Shown here piece after piece: positions 56,094-64,000 of a stretch of 64,000 nt of DNA. The stretch is from G963664935 sp963664935 (GTDB lineage Bacteria > Pseudomonadota > Gammaproteobacteria > Methylococcales > G963664935): assembly GCA_963664935.2 (NCBI GenBank), contig CAXXSE010000004.1:443493-507492 (forward strand), in the 5' to 3' direction. The position numbers and the translations under genes are program-made. Positions within the stretch are counted from its first letter, which is position 1, and each line of letters opens with the position of its first letter. The notes beneath the pieces are model-generated. The model was not told the DNA's origin. It was given only the letters and a program-made list of their open reading frames with translations, and did not search any database.

Positions 56094-57074
56094 TTAAAGC
56101 TTGCCCCTAATAAAGGCCTCAGCATATTCTTTAGACTTTGCATATGTCTCAACTTCGTTTAATCTGATTTTTCCGTCATTCCGTTGAATTAAACCGAAAT
56201 TTATATCATCAACTTCGATGGTTGATTCAAATTCGAATGTCGCATTGCCACTCAAATATATACTTTTTAAACTTGTGGCTTTTGGGTCAGGAACTATACA
56301 CGTCACCATTCCACCTTTATTAAATACCTTGATTGGATCTTTATAGCTTACGAGCTGATTCAAGGCGGAAACGAACGCTGAAGCGGACATTGCCGTCCCA
56401 CACGAATTGGTTATCCCGACACCACGCTCATGAGTCATTACGAATATGCTGTTTTCATCAAGTTCGCGGACAAAACTGACATTGACTCCCTTTGGGAATA
56501 ACTTTGAATTATTAGATTTCTCTCCGCATGTTTTGACGATGCTTTCATCGATATTATCGACGATAGTCACGATATGAGGGTTGGGAACACTGATTGCCGT
56601 GAACTTGAATAAAGGTGACAATCCTTTTATGACGCTTTTTTTGAACCCATGACCAACGTCGACCATTGGCAGCGAATCAGTTGACAGCGAAACGGGGCCT
56701 ATTTCAACCTCATAGGTTTCGATGCCGTCAAATATTGAAGCACCGTGTTTAGCCGTCAATATGGCTTTCATCGTTTCGACTGAAACAATGCTTTTCCCCA
56801 CTTTTTCCGCACTGTAACGCGCAATACATCGCAAGCCGTTACCGCACATTTCGGCTTCGCTTCCATCCGGATTGAACATCCTCATTCGACAATCAGCGAC
56901 CGAACTTGTTTGGTAATAGAGAATACCGTCGGCGCCAATGCCATTTTGCCGATTACAAAGCGTCCTTGCTAATTCTCGTCTCTCATCATCACACAATTCG
57001 TTACTGATATTGGTTTCATCGATAAGGATAAAGTCGTTTCCCGACCCATGGCACTTTAAAATTTCAAATTCCAT
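56094..57074 (-). CDS. dapF: Diaminopimelate epimerase
   Basis: A 326-residue DapF-fold protein with the two catalytic cysteines visible: Cys77 in EMCGNGLRC and Cys225 in ITNSCGTAMS. The first strand is KCHGSGNDFILID, and LFPKGVNVSFV and HERGVGI are conserved around the active site. It interconverts LL- and meso-diaminopimelate for lysine and peptidoglycan. Its AT-richer codon use and longer length differ from nearby genes and from typical gammaproteobacterial DapF (about 275 residues), so it may be acquired or a DapF-like racemase. The frame is intact. Confidence 0.82.
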   Translation of the reverse strand: MEFEILKCHGSGNDFILIDETNISNELCDDERRELARTLCNRQNGIGADGILYYQTSSVADCRMRMFNPDGSEAEMCGNGLRCIARYSAEKVGKSIVSVETMKAILTAKHGASIFDGIETYEVEIGPVSLSTDSLPMVDVGHGFKKSVIKGLSPLFKFTAISVPNPHIVTIVDNIDESIVKTCGEKSNNSKLFPKGVNVSFVRELDENSIFVMTHERGVGITNSCGTAMSASAFVSALNQLVSYKDPIKVFNKGGMVTCIVPDPKATSLKSIYLSGNATFEFESTIEVDDINFGLIQRNDGKIRLNEVETYAKSKEYAEAFIRGKL

Positions 57075-57095
57075 TATTCGTTATATTCTTCGTAC

Positions 57096-57113
57096 TTCGG
57101 ATAGCCTCCTGGA
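57096..57113. repeat. Partial MITE-like terminus
   Basis: The string CGGATAGCCTCCTGGATG resembles the MITE inverted repeat (GGATAGCCTCCTAG) with one change. No partner end was seen. Confidence 0.4.
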
Positions 57114-57139
57114 TGTGTATATCATTATACTCAAATCCA

Positions 57140-57185
57140 TGACTTCAATGCGGATAGCAGAGTGGAAAATATTGGTTTCACGGGG
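57140..57185. repeat. Dispersed 48-bp repeat, copy 2
   Basis: It begins TGACTTCAATGCGGATAGCA and ends GGTTTCACGGGG, matching 42743-42790. Confidence 0.65.
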
Positions 57186-57231
57186 TAGAACGGTAGCGAA
57201 ACCCACCGATTAAAAGATAAAATATTAAGTT

Positions 57232-57777
57232 ATGTTGATATCTTATCAATTATTGATCGGCGATCTAAGGGAAAAAGATTATTGGGATATGACAATTGCA
57301 ATAGTCGTGGTTTTTTCTATTAGCATCGGTTTATGCCTGGATGGTTTTGCCAGTCACCCGCTACAACTGATTCTGGGGTGTGGTGCTGGATAATTTTATT
57401 CGCATTGTTATACGGTGAAGACAAGGATGTCCGATTACAGGTCACGGTAGCGATTATTTTTGCCACTATCGGAGAATATATCGCGTCTCCATTTCTAGGC
57501 GCGTATATTTACCGTCTTGAAAATGTCCCAGGCTATGCTTCACCCGGACATGGCATGGCCTATTTGACGGCCGTAGCCTTAGGGCGTTCGACGTTTTTCC
57601 GCGATCACCGGCTACTCGTAACCGGGATAACTTTAAGCATCGGTACGCTATGGTCGTTCTGGGGAGGAATTTTAGCCGAACGCAATGATACAGCGGGCGC
57701 CTTGCTTTTTTGTATATTTTTTGTTTTTATTTTAAGGGGTCGAGCGCCACTGCTATATATCGGAGCATTTTATGTTA
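57232..57777 (+). pseudogene. Unknown polytopic membrane protein, frameshifted and cut by IS
   Basis: The frame from ATG 57232 reads to LDGFASHPLQLILGCGAG and stops. The downstream frame continues WIILFALLYGEDKDVRLQVT, then IGEYIASPFLGAYIYRLENV and SPGHGMAYLTAVALGRS. The join near 57375-57395 needs a frameshift. The protein has at least five hydrophobic helices and the family motif GEY-ASP-LGxYxYRxENVP...PGHGM, which I recognise only as uncharacterised. The IS at 57778 removes the C terminus. Confidence 0.65.
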
Positions 57778-59576
57778 CTCGTCAGTCACGAGTTCTATCC
57801 GATTTGACGTAACTATTCAGGCCCTGAATTCATTTTTTCGATGTGTCACCTCGACCAACGGAAGAAAGTCTTATCACCCATTGATAGCTCTGCGCTTTAA
57901 GATTGCCCACTGGTGTTCATAAAAGATGAGTAGTGTAGAAAATAGAAATCGATAATTACGACTAGACATTTGCTAAAAAAACACGGATCCTTCTTTTCTT
58001 TGTAGAAGTACAGATGGAAGGAGGAGACCCCGTGCAACAGTATATTTCTCAGAGTTTAGAAAGCTTTCAAAGCGTTTTTTCCAGATCGAGTACTTGGTTG
58101 TTGTTCTGCGCCATTGTGATTGGATTTATGGGGGCAGGAGAAATGATCGGCGTGACGTCGTTGTATCGTTTCTGGCTATTAGATGAACTTGGTTATTACC
58201 GCTTGCTCCGTTTTTTTAGATCCAAAGCGTATGTCTATGGGGCGTTGCTCGATGCTTGGCAAGATTTTGTGAATCGCCAAGGAAAATCCGTTGAAGTAGC
58301 TGGACGAGCGATACTTCTGGGTGACCATACCGCGGTGATCAAAGATGGACGCAAGATGCCCGGCGTGGTATCGATGCACGAGTCATCGGAGACGCAAACG
58401 AAACCCGGCTATTTTCGGGCCCAATGTTGGGGCAGCATTGGCATCTTGATCGGGTCGTTATCCGCTTGTTTTTGTTGTCCTTTGCAGCTTCAAATTCATC
58501 AGGGATGGGCTCATTTAGGGTTGAACGACGAGCGCGATAATCCATGTCGGATCAAGCTCACCGACCGCTTGGTGGCCATGGCGATTCATTTTGCGGTGAC
58601 GAATCACTGTCTGTGTTATTTGGTGTTGGATGCCTTTTTTTCAACCGGGGGCGTATTTCGAGCTTGCCACTATTATTCAATCCAGCATCAGGCGCGGTGG
58701 GTTGAGGTGCTGGTCAAAGCCAAGAATAGCTATGTGGGTTATTTCCCCGCGCCACCGAAACCCGCCTCTCGACCCGGACCTCAGCCGCTCTATGGCGAGA
58801 AAGTGTGTTTAAGAGAATGCTTCGACCACCTTCATTTGTTTGAGACGGTGACCTGTCAAGTCTACGGTAAAACCGAATCCATCCGGGTTATGACGCTTAC
58901 ACTGTTATGGCGGCCCATCGCTGATCAGGTGTTATTTATTCTCGCCGTCACCTCAAAAGGCCCAATGGTTCTAATGAGTTCCGATTTAACGCTGTCAGCC
59001 ATTGATGCCGTTGAACTGTATTGTGCTAGAACCCGCATTGAAATCATGTTCGCGATGTTAAAGCATGTGATCGGCGCCTTTAAATTTCGTTTTTGGACTA
59101 AAAAATTGCCAAAACATTCTAGACGCCCCTTTTCCAATCGTCTTCTCAAAGCCCCACAGCCCCAGGATATTCATACCGTTCAAGCGTGCTGGCGAGCCTA
59201 TGAAATCTTCGTGCTCTGTGCCTCCATTGCCTTGGGGTTAATGCAATTGATTGCGCTCCAGTATCAAGATACGATTTGGTCTGAGCACTCGCTTTATCTT
59301 CGCACTCAATCGCGTGATTTGCCATCGGAGAAAACCGTCAAGCAAATTTTAGCGCCATTGTTCCTCAAACAATTCTTTCGATTTGAGGAAAATGGCATGA
59401 TTCAACAGATCCGTGCCCGCTTGATGGCTGTTTCCGATGAAATAGATGACGATTAAACTGAATGAGGCGTTCTATGCTCTAATTCTCTGCGATCTTCAAA
59501 ATTTTTCATCAAACATACTACGATGGAGAGGGTGGTTTTGCCCCGCTTTTCTCGCTGTTAACTCACGACTGCCGAG
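57778..59576 (+). mobile_element. IS4-superfamily insertion sequence, copy 2 (1,799 bp)
   Basis: It has the same length and ends as copy 1 (CTCGTCAGTCACGAGTT at the left, ending CTCACGACTGCCGAG at the right), but the opposite orientation. The flanking 8-mers are TTATGTTA and TTAACACC, so there is no target duplication. The two sides belong to unrelated gene fragments. Confidence 0.9.
58014..59456 (+). CDS. DDE transposase of the IS4 superfamily (copy 2)
   Basis: A 480-residue transposase identical to copy 1 except for two residues (Tyr in SLYRFWLL and Phe in FFRFEENG). The same DDE triad and Y-R-E-K signature are present. It is intact and probably active. Confidence 0.9.
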   Translation: MEGGDPVQQYISQSLESFQSVFSRSSTWLLFCAIVIGFMGAGEMIGVTSLYRFWLLDELGYYRLLRFFRSKAYVYGALLDAWQDFVNRQGKSVEVAGRAILLGDHTAVIKDGRKMPGVVSMHESSETQTKPGYFRAQCWGSIGILIGSLSACFCCPLQLQIHQGWAHLGLNDERDNPCRIKLTDRLVAMAIHFAVTNHCLCYLVLDAFFSTGGVFRACHYYSIQHQARWVEVLVKAKNSYVGYFPAPPKPASRPGPQPLYGEKVCLRECFDHLHLFETVTCQVYGKTESIRVMTLTLLWRPIADQVLFILAVTSKGPMVLMSSDLTLSAIDAVELYCARTRIEIMFAMLKHVIGAFKFRFWTKKLPKHSRRPFSNRLLKAPQPQDIHTVQACWRAYEIFVLCASIALGLMQLIALQYQDTIWSEHSLYLRTQSRDLPSEKTVKQILAPLFLKQFFRFEENGMIQQIRARLMAVSDEIDDD

Positions 59577-59832
59577 TTAACACCTTGGAGAGAAAGATTA
59601 GCCAAACGAAGGTGTGAAAGACTTCCAAAGTTTGCACCGCGGGGGTTGAAAAAAATTCGAATCTGGATTGTATTCCGACCACAACCGCCCAAACGGCGGT
59701 GACCAATGTGGCGCTTATGAGGAATGCCCCCTGGAGTCCACCACGCCAACTGGTGAACAACAACACCGACAAAAAAGAATAGGCTAGGGCGGCGATTAAA
59801 TAACTGTAGAATCCGATATCCATAAAATTCAA
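59577..59832 (-). pseudogene. prsK: PrsK N-terminal fragment (XrtA/PEP-CTERM histidine kinase)
   Basis: The 85 surviving residues (IGFYSYLIAALAYSFLSVLL, then FTSWRGGLQGAFLISATLVT and VQTLEVFHTFVWLIFLSKVL) match the membrane N terminus of PrsK. PrsK is the histidine kinase that partners PrsR in XrtA-type EPS systems. The IS cuts it after the third helix, so the PAS/GAF and kinase domains are missing. Its position next to epsB is as expected in such clusters. Confidence 0.75.
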
Positions 59833-61016
59833 TTCTTAACTATTTTGGACTGTTTCAGGGTTTTTCTAGCGAGCGCCTTTTCCCCACAAAACAACCTCGA
59901 CCGTTTGTACCATAATCATAAGGTCTAAAAATAAGCTGTAGTTTTTAACGTAATATAGATCGTACTGAAGTTTTTGTATGGCATCTTCCAAACCTGCGCC
60001 GTAGGAATAGCAGAGTTGAGCCCATCCCGTTATTCCCGGTTTGACACGGTGTCGTTCTGAATAGAAGGGGATGGATTCGGCATAGGTTTCTACAAACTCC
60101 GGGCGTTCCGGTCTGGGTCCGACAAAACTCATTTCGCCTTTCAACACATTCACTAACTGAGGGAGTTCATCAATGCGGCAGCTTCGAATAAAATTGCCTA
60201 CACGGGTGACTCGATCATCCTGACCTTAAGACATTTGGACGGCGCCATGTTTTTCCGCATCGGTTTGCATGCTGCGAAATTTAATGACCTCGAAAAGTTG
60301 CCAATTCAACCCAACCCGCACTTGTTTATAAAAAACCGAGGCTTTAAAGCGGCATTCAATTAATATAGCCAGAGCTGTGAACAACATAATGGGCCATACT
60401 AAAGCTAATAAGGCACAGCTTGCCACGATATCGAAAAGACGCTTAACAACCGTTTGCATACCGCCAATACGAAATCCATCGGAGAATACCAACCAACTGG
60501 GTTGTAAACTATCAACCTTGATCAAGCCGGCTTCGCGTTCGAAAAAGGTCAGCAAATCCACAATTTCGAATCCGTTCATCTTGCAATCGAGGATTTCGTC
60601 CACCACTAAGGATTGGCGGCGATCGTCCGGAGCAACGACAATCTCATCCAAATCATTTTCCACCGCATATTCGTTCAAGGGTATATTCAGATCGATGATT
60701 CGATCTTCGGGTAGCATGGAGGTTTCACCTGTCATTCGGACGCCGGCGACAACCTTGAAGTTTTGGTAAAACGGGGTGTTCTCCAAGGCAAAAACTTTCG
60801 CGGCATTTTTGCCGGTGCCGACGATTAGAATACGACGTTTCAGATTCTCCTGATCGACGAATTTATAAAAAATAATCCGAATGCATACCACGGCGGCGAG
60901 GGCGATCAAAAGGGCATAACCGAAGGCTCCGCGTCCTACGAAATAGGTGGGAAAAGCATAGAAAAACAGACTCATGACGATCGCGACGATTGCAAATCCG
61001 GCTAGGATCCTCAGAT

Positions 61017-62527
61017 CATCCCTTTCAAGGTGAAATAAAACACGATATATCAATAGGATAGAAAATAGTTGTAGACAAGCACCTTAATCATCTGGAAAAT
61101 ATCAAGGGAACTTATATTCGATGATGAGGGGTAGACATGAAATTCGACGACATTTTTCAGCGTTTTACAGAGAAAAGCCCGGTCGCCGTGAGCGTTCACA
61201 TTCTGCTCGAACGGATATTCAGTCCGGACAAGCTCAATCAATGGTTTGAGAAAACAGCGGTTAACCAATATACGCGGGAGTTGTCGTTTTCGAGCCTTTT
61301 TGAATTGATGAATGGCGTGGTATTCAAAATGTTCCCTTGTGTCTTCAATGCCTATCAAAGTGCGGACGAGACGATTGGCGTTTCGGTCACGTCAGTCTAT
61401 AACAAGCTGAACGGACTGGAAGCCTCTACGTCAGCTACCCTGGTTCACGATACCGCGCAAGAGATGACGGAGATTATCGAAGCCTTAGGCGGCCCGTGTA
61501 AACCGTGGTTACCGGGCTATCGTGTCAAAGTGCTGGATGGCAACTGTATCGAGGCGACAGAACATCGTTTGCAGGTGCTCCAAAACACTAAGGCTGGACC
61601 CTTGCCAGGAAAATCACTGAATGTGTACGATCCCGCGTTATAGATGGTCATCGATGTGTTCCCCTGCGAGGATGGGCATACGCAAGAGTGGGCCTTGCTG
61701 GGGACGGTATTATCGACGGTCCAGGCACGGGATATCTGGATTATGGATCGTAATTTTTGTGTCAGGGACTTTCTCTCGGGAATTGTTGATCGTGGTGGCT
61801 TTTTGATCTGCCGCCAACATGCGTCGATGCCTTGGACGGCTCTCGGCGATGAACGTTATGTGGGCAACACCGAGACGGGAAAGATTTATGAGCAATGGAT
61901 CGAGGTCACCGATACGGCAGGGAGAGTTCGGAAATATCGTCGGATACGGGTTTGCCTGAATACCGCGACACGCGACGGTGAGCATGAGATTTGCGTGTTG
62001 ACGAATCTACCGAAATCAGTCGCCGATGGCAGACTGATCGCCGAGATGTATCGTAAGCGCTGGACGATTGAAACCGCGTTTCAAGAATTGGAAGCTCATC
62101 TCCATTCGGAAATCAACACCTTGGGTTATCCGAAAGCCGCCTTGTTTGGATTTTGCATTGCCCTGGTGGCCTACAATCTATTGGCTGTTGTTAAAGCAGC
62201 GCTCCGGGCTGTCCACGGCGAAGAAACCATCGAGAATGATGTTTCCAGCTATTATTTAGCCGGTCATATTGGCAGAACCCATGAAGGCATGATGATCGCC
62301 TTGCCATCGGAGTACTGGGTTGGATTTCAAAGTCTTCCGCTGACTGAATTGGTTGAGGTGCTCCTACAACTCGCTCATCACGTCAAATTATCCCAATTTA
62401 AAAAGCACCGTCGTGGGCCGAAAAAGCCACCGCCAAAACGTGACCAATTTCCCAAGCAGCCACATGTCTCAACTGCTAGACTCCTTGCGGCAAAGAAAAA
62501 GAAAAAAATGGCACCTTGAAAGGGATG
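61017..62527 (+). mobile_element. IS4-family element inside epsB (1,511 bp)
   Basis: It has perfect 16-bp terminal inverted repeats CATCCCTTTCAAGGTG. It is flanked by an 11-bp target duplication GATCCTCAGAT (61006-61016 and 62528-62538). Long target duplications are typical of IS4. The transposase has an in-frame TAG. Confidence 0.93.
61137..62519 (+). pseudogene. IS4-family transposase with in-frame TAG
   Basis: The two parts are in one frame, separated by a TAG at 61641-61643 between NVYDPAL and MVIDVFPCEDGH. The N-terminal part carries the first Asp (LDGNCIEATEHRL). The second part has IMDRNFCVRDFL and the final IAEMYRKRWTIETAFQELE with Y-R-E motifs, and ends in a lysine-rich tail. Unless the TAG is read through, this copy cannot move itself. 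Confidence 0.88.
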
Positions 62528-62773
62528 GATCCTCAGATGCACCCCAGCGCTTTTATAGTCTGTCGTGCGCTGGTATAAACCCATACTGGTAGCGCATACG
62601 AGGAAGGTGATGGAGAGCACCGTAGCCGGAAGAAGCAAGGTTCCGGGCCATTCAGGATGTTGGGTAAATCTAATCCAATAGCCCAGGTAGATCGATGCGA
62701 AAAAAATGCATATTTCCATCAGTACCAGGAGAAAATATACCGCTGAAATGTAATGGCGAAAAATCCGAATCAT

Positions 62774-62964
62774 TTTTATTTGTTAAATAAGGAACCTATC
62801 GAGGCCAATTAGCTTGTCTGACATGAATCAAACGATATTCAGACGGCCATCCTGGGATGGTGTTGGAGGATTCTCGTAACCTTCTGGTCAAATACTAGTG
62901 AAGAGACTAAGCTTTTGCTAGTAATCTACATTATTGGTTATAACTTCAAATATTAGGAGACAGC
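62774..62964. other. Divergent promoter region of epsB and the sugar dehydrogenase
   Basis: An AT-rich 190-bp spacer between divergent EPS genes. A clear ribosome-binding site (TAGGAG) precedes the ATG at 62965. No sigma-54 promoter could be identified by eye. Confidence 0.5.
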
Positions 62965-64000
62965 ATGCACCGAGTTTGTGATTCCAAAATAGGTGTTATT
63001 GGATTAGGCTACGTGGGCCTGCCGCTTGCGGTAGAGTTTGGCAAAAAATTCCAAACAATTGGTTTTGACATCAATAAGCAGCGGGTGGAAGAGCTTAATC
63101 GGGGAGAAGACAAATCCTTGGAAGTGACTCCGGAAGAACTTCGCGATACGAAGGATCTTAGCTGCACGGACAATTATCTCGATTTGTCCGGGTGCAATAC
63201 GTTTATCGTGACGGTCCCGACTCCGATCGATGTTCACAAACGCCCGGATTTATCACCCTTAATCGGGGCGAGTCAGTTGATCGCTAAAATTTTAAAGCCT
63301 GGGGATGTGGTGATTTATGAATCAACGGTTTATCCCGGCGCCACCGAGGAAGTTTGTATTCCCATTTTAGAATCCGAATCGGGATTAAGCTTTAATCGGG
63401 ACTTCTTTGCCGGATACAGCCCCGAACGGATTAACCCGGGAGATAAGAATCATCGGGTCACTACGATCAAAAAAGTGACCTCCGGATCGACGCCGGAAGC
63501 CACCGAACTGGTCGATGAACTTTATAGAACTATAATCACCGCCGGCACCCATAAGGCTAGTAGTATCAAAGTTGCTGAAGCGGCAAAAGTTATTGAAAAT
63601 ACTCAAAGAGATGTCAATATAGCGTTGATTAACGAACTGGCGATGCTCTTTCATGAACTTGGCTTGAATACACTGGAGGTGTTGGAAGCGGCTGGAAGTA
63701 AATGGAATTTTTTACCGTTCAGACCGGGTCTTGTCGGTGGCCATTGTATCGGTGTCGATCCCTATTATTTGACCCACAAGGCGCAGGAAATCGGTTATCA
63801 CCCGGAAATGATCCTGGCCGGTCGGAGAACCAATGACGGCATGGGTGTTCATGTTGTGAACCGGGTGGTCAAGCTGATGGCCAACAAACGCATACATATC
63901 GCTCAATCGAATGTGTTGATTCTCGGGATCACCTTTAAAGAGAATTGCCCGGATTTCAGAAATACCCGCGTTATCGATATGATTGAGGAACTTCAAGGCT
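62965..64000 (+). CDS. Nucleotide-sugar dehydrogenase (TviB/WbpO-like), 3' end outside window
   Basis: The 345 visible residues are intact and continue beyond the window. The Rossmann start KIGVIGLGYVGLPLAVEFG is followed by VPTPIDVHKRPDLSPL and the ESTVYPGATEEVCIP substrate loop. The catalytic lysine region KVAEAAKVIENTQRDVNIAL and the active-site Cys in GGHCIGVDPYYLTHKA are present. It oxidises UDP-GlcNAc or UDP-GalNAc (or UDP-Glc) to the uronic acid and so supplies an acidic sugar for the EPS. The second domain starts with VLILGITFKENCPDFRNTRV. It has a good ribosome-binding site and is divergent from epsB. Confidence 0.92.
   Translation, partial: MHRVCDSKIGVIGLGYVGLPLAVEFGKKFQTIGFDINKQRVEELNRGEDKSLEVTPEELRDTKDLSCTDNYLDLSGCNTFIVTVPTPIDVHKRPDLSPLIGASQLIAKILKPGDVVIYESTVYPGATEEVCIPILESESGLSFNRDFFAGYSPERINPGDKNHRVTTIKKVTSGSTPEATELVDELYRTIITAGTHKASSIKVAEAAKVIENTQRDVNIALINELAMLFHELGLNTLEVLEAAGSKWNFLPFRPGLVGGHCIGVDPYYLTHKAQEIGYHPEMILAGRRTNDGMGVHVVNRVVKLMANKRIHIAQSNVLILGITFKENCPDFRNTRVIDMIEELQG

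Larger units (their letters stand above)
59866..62773 (-). pseudogene. epsB: EpsB-type sugar transferase (TIGR03013), with nonsense codon and IS
   Basis: The N-terminal helices (residues 1-83, 62773-62528) join after IS removal to LRILAGFAIVAIVMSLFFYA and a Rossmann segment RRILIVGTGKNAAKV. The catalytic region follows (RVGLNWQLFEVIKFRSMQTDA). A TAA at 60226-60228 interrupts AVQMS*GQDDRVTRVGNF in frame; then come MSFVGPRPERPEF and KPGITGWAQLCYSYG. It is the initiating undecaprenyl-phosphate sugar transferase of XrtA-type EPS clusters. An IS4-family element (61017-62527) with an 11-bp duplication splits it. It carries two independent null lesions. Confidence 0.9.

Noticed and set aside
19095..61643. 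Several in-frame TAG codons suggested UAG recoding
   Set aside because: Other genes end normally and the same region also has TAA and TGA interruptions and frameshifts. No suppressor tRNA was seen, so gene decay explains it better.
1..64000. CRISPR array
   Set aside because: No regularly spaced direct repeats were seen; the short repeats present are dispersed and differ in spacing.

Overview
The window looks like a chromosome segment of a free-living or symbiotic gammaproteobacterium. It carries a YheS-type ABC-F ATPase, a YdcH/DUF465 protein, CysM, MlaC/MlaD, a DUF4197 lipoprotein and several c-di-GMP proteins. A flavocytochrome c sulfide dehydrogenase pair suggests some sulfide-oxidising ability, and epsB plus a prsK fragment point to an XrtA/PEP-CTERM type exopolysaccharide system. 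No genus can be named from the sequence alone. No rRNA, tRNA or CRISPR array was seen.

Layout. 0.2-1.5 kb: a coupled TPR/TerB pair. 1.6-23.3 kb: a large exopolysaccharide (EPS) locus with membrane GT39-like transferase, Wzy-like polymerase, several GT4 glycosyltransferases, a GH16 hydrolase, two Wzx-like flippases, a GT2 transferase, a Wzz/Wzc tyrosine autokinase and a WcaJ-like initiating transferase. 23.5-29.8 kb: intact housekeeping genes (ydcH-like, fccA-fccB, yheS, UspA, TraB). 30.3-35.8 kb: accessory DNA organised as an integron-like cassette array with five attC-like sites but no integron integrase in view. It holds unknown genes, a VapBC pair, a HARE-HTH/GIY-YIG gene and an IS91-family element. 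36-47.9 kb: dnaE, two GGDEF/EAL proteins, an L,D-transpeptidase, a DUF4160/DUF2442 pair, cysM and a DUF4197 lipoprotein. 48-57 kb: an IS inside the 5' end of mlaD, mlaC, a frameshifted di-heme oxidoreductase, an aromatic amino acid decarboxylase, an MtaD-like deaminase and dapF. 57.2-64 kb: a second EPS fragment (broken membrane gene, prsK fragment, epsB interrupted by an IS4-family element) ending in a nucleotide-sugar dehydrogenase that runs off the window.

The strongest overall pattern is selective decay. At least nine surface-polysaccharide genes are broken, by in-frame stops, homopolymer frameshifts, IS insertion or MITE insertion, while long housekeeping genes (dnaE, yheS, decarboxylase, both GGDEF/EAL proteins) are open throughout. 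Both genes for the initiating undecaprenyl-phosphate sugar transferases and the Wzc kinase are disrupted, so this EPS pathway is probably off in this strain. One glycosyltransferase is out of frame at a C9 tract and may instead be phase-variable.

The most unusual structure is the cassette array. In three consecutive cassettes the 7-bp end box (R'') is the exact complement of the box that opens the same cassette, as expected for circular integron cassettes. An IS91-type element with a degenerate tyrosine recombinase has landed inside one of these cassettes. Two almost identical 1,799-bp IS copies lie in opposite orientation 46 kb apart. Only one has a target duplication, which suggests the other marks a rearrangement junction.
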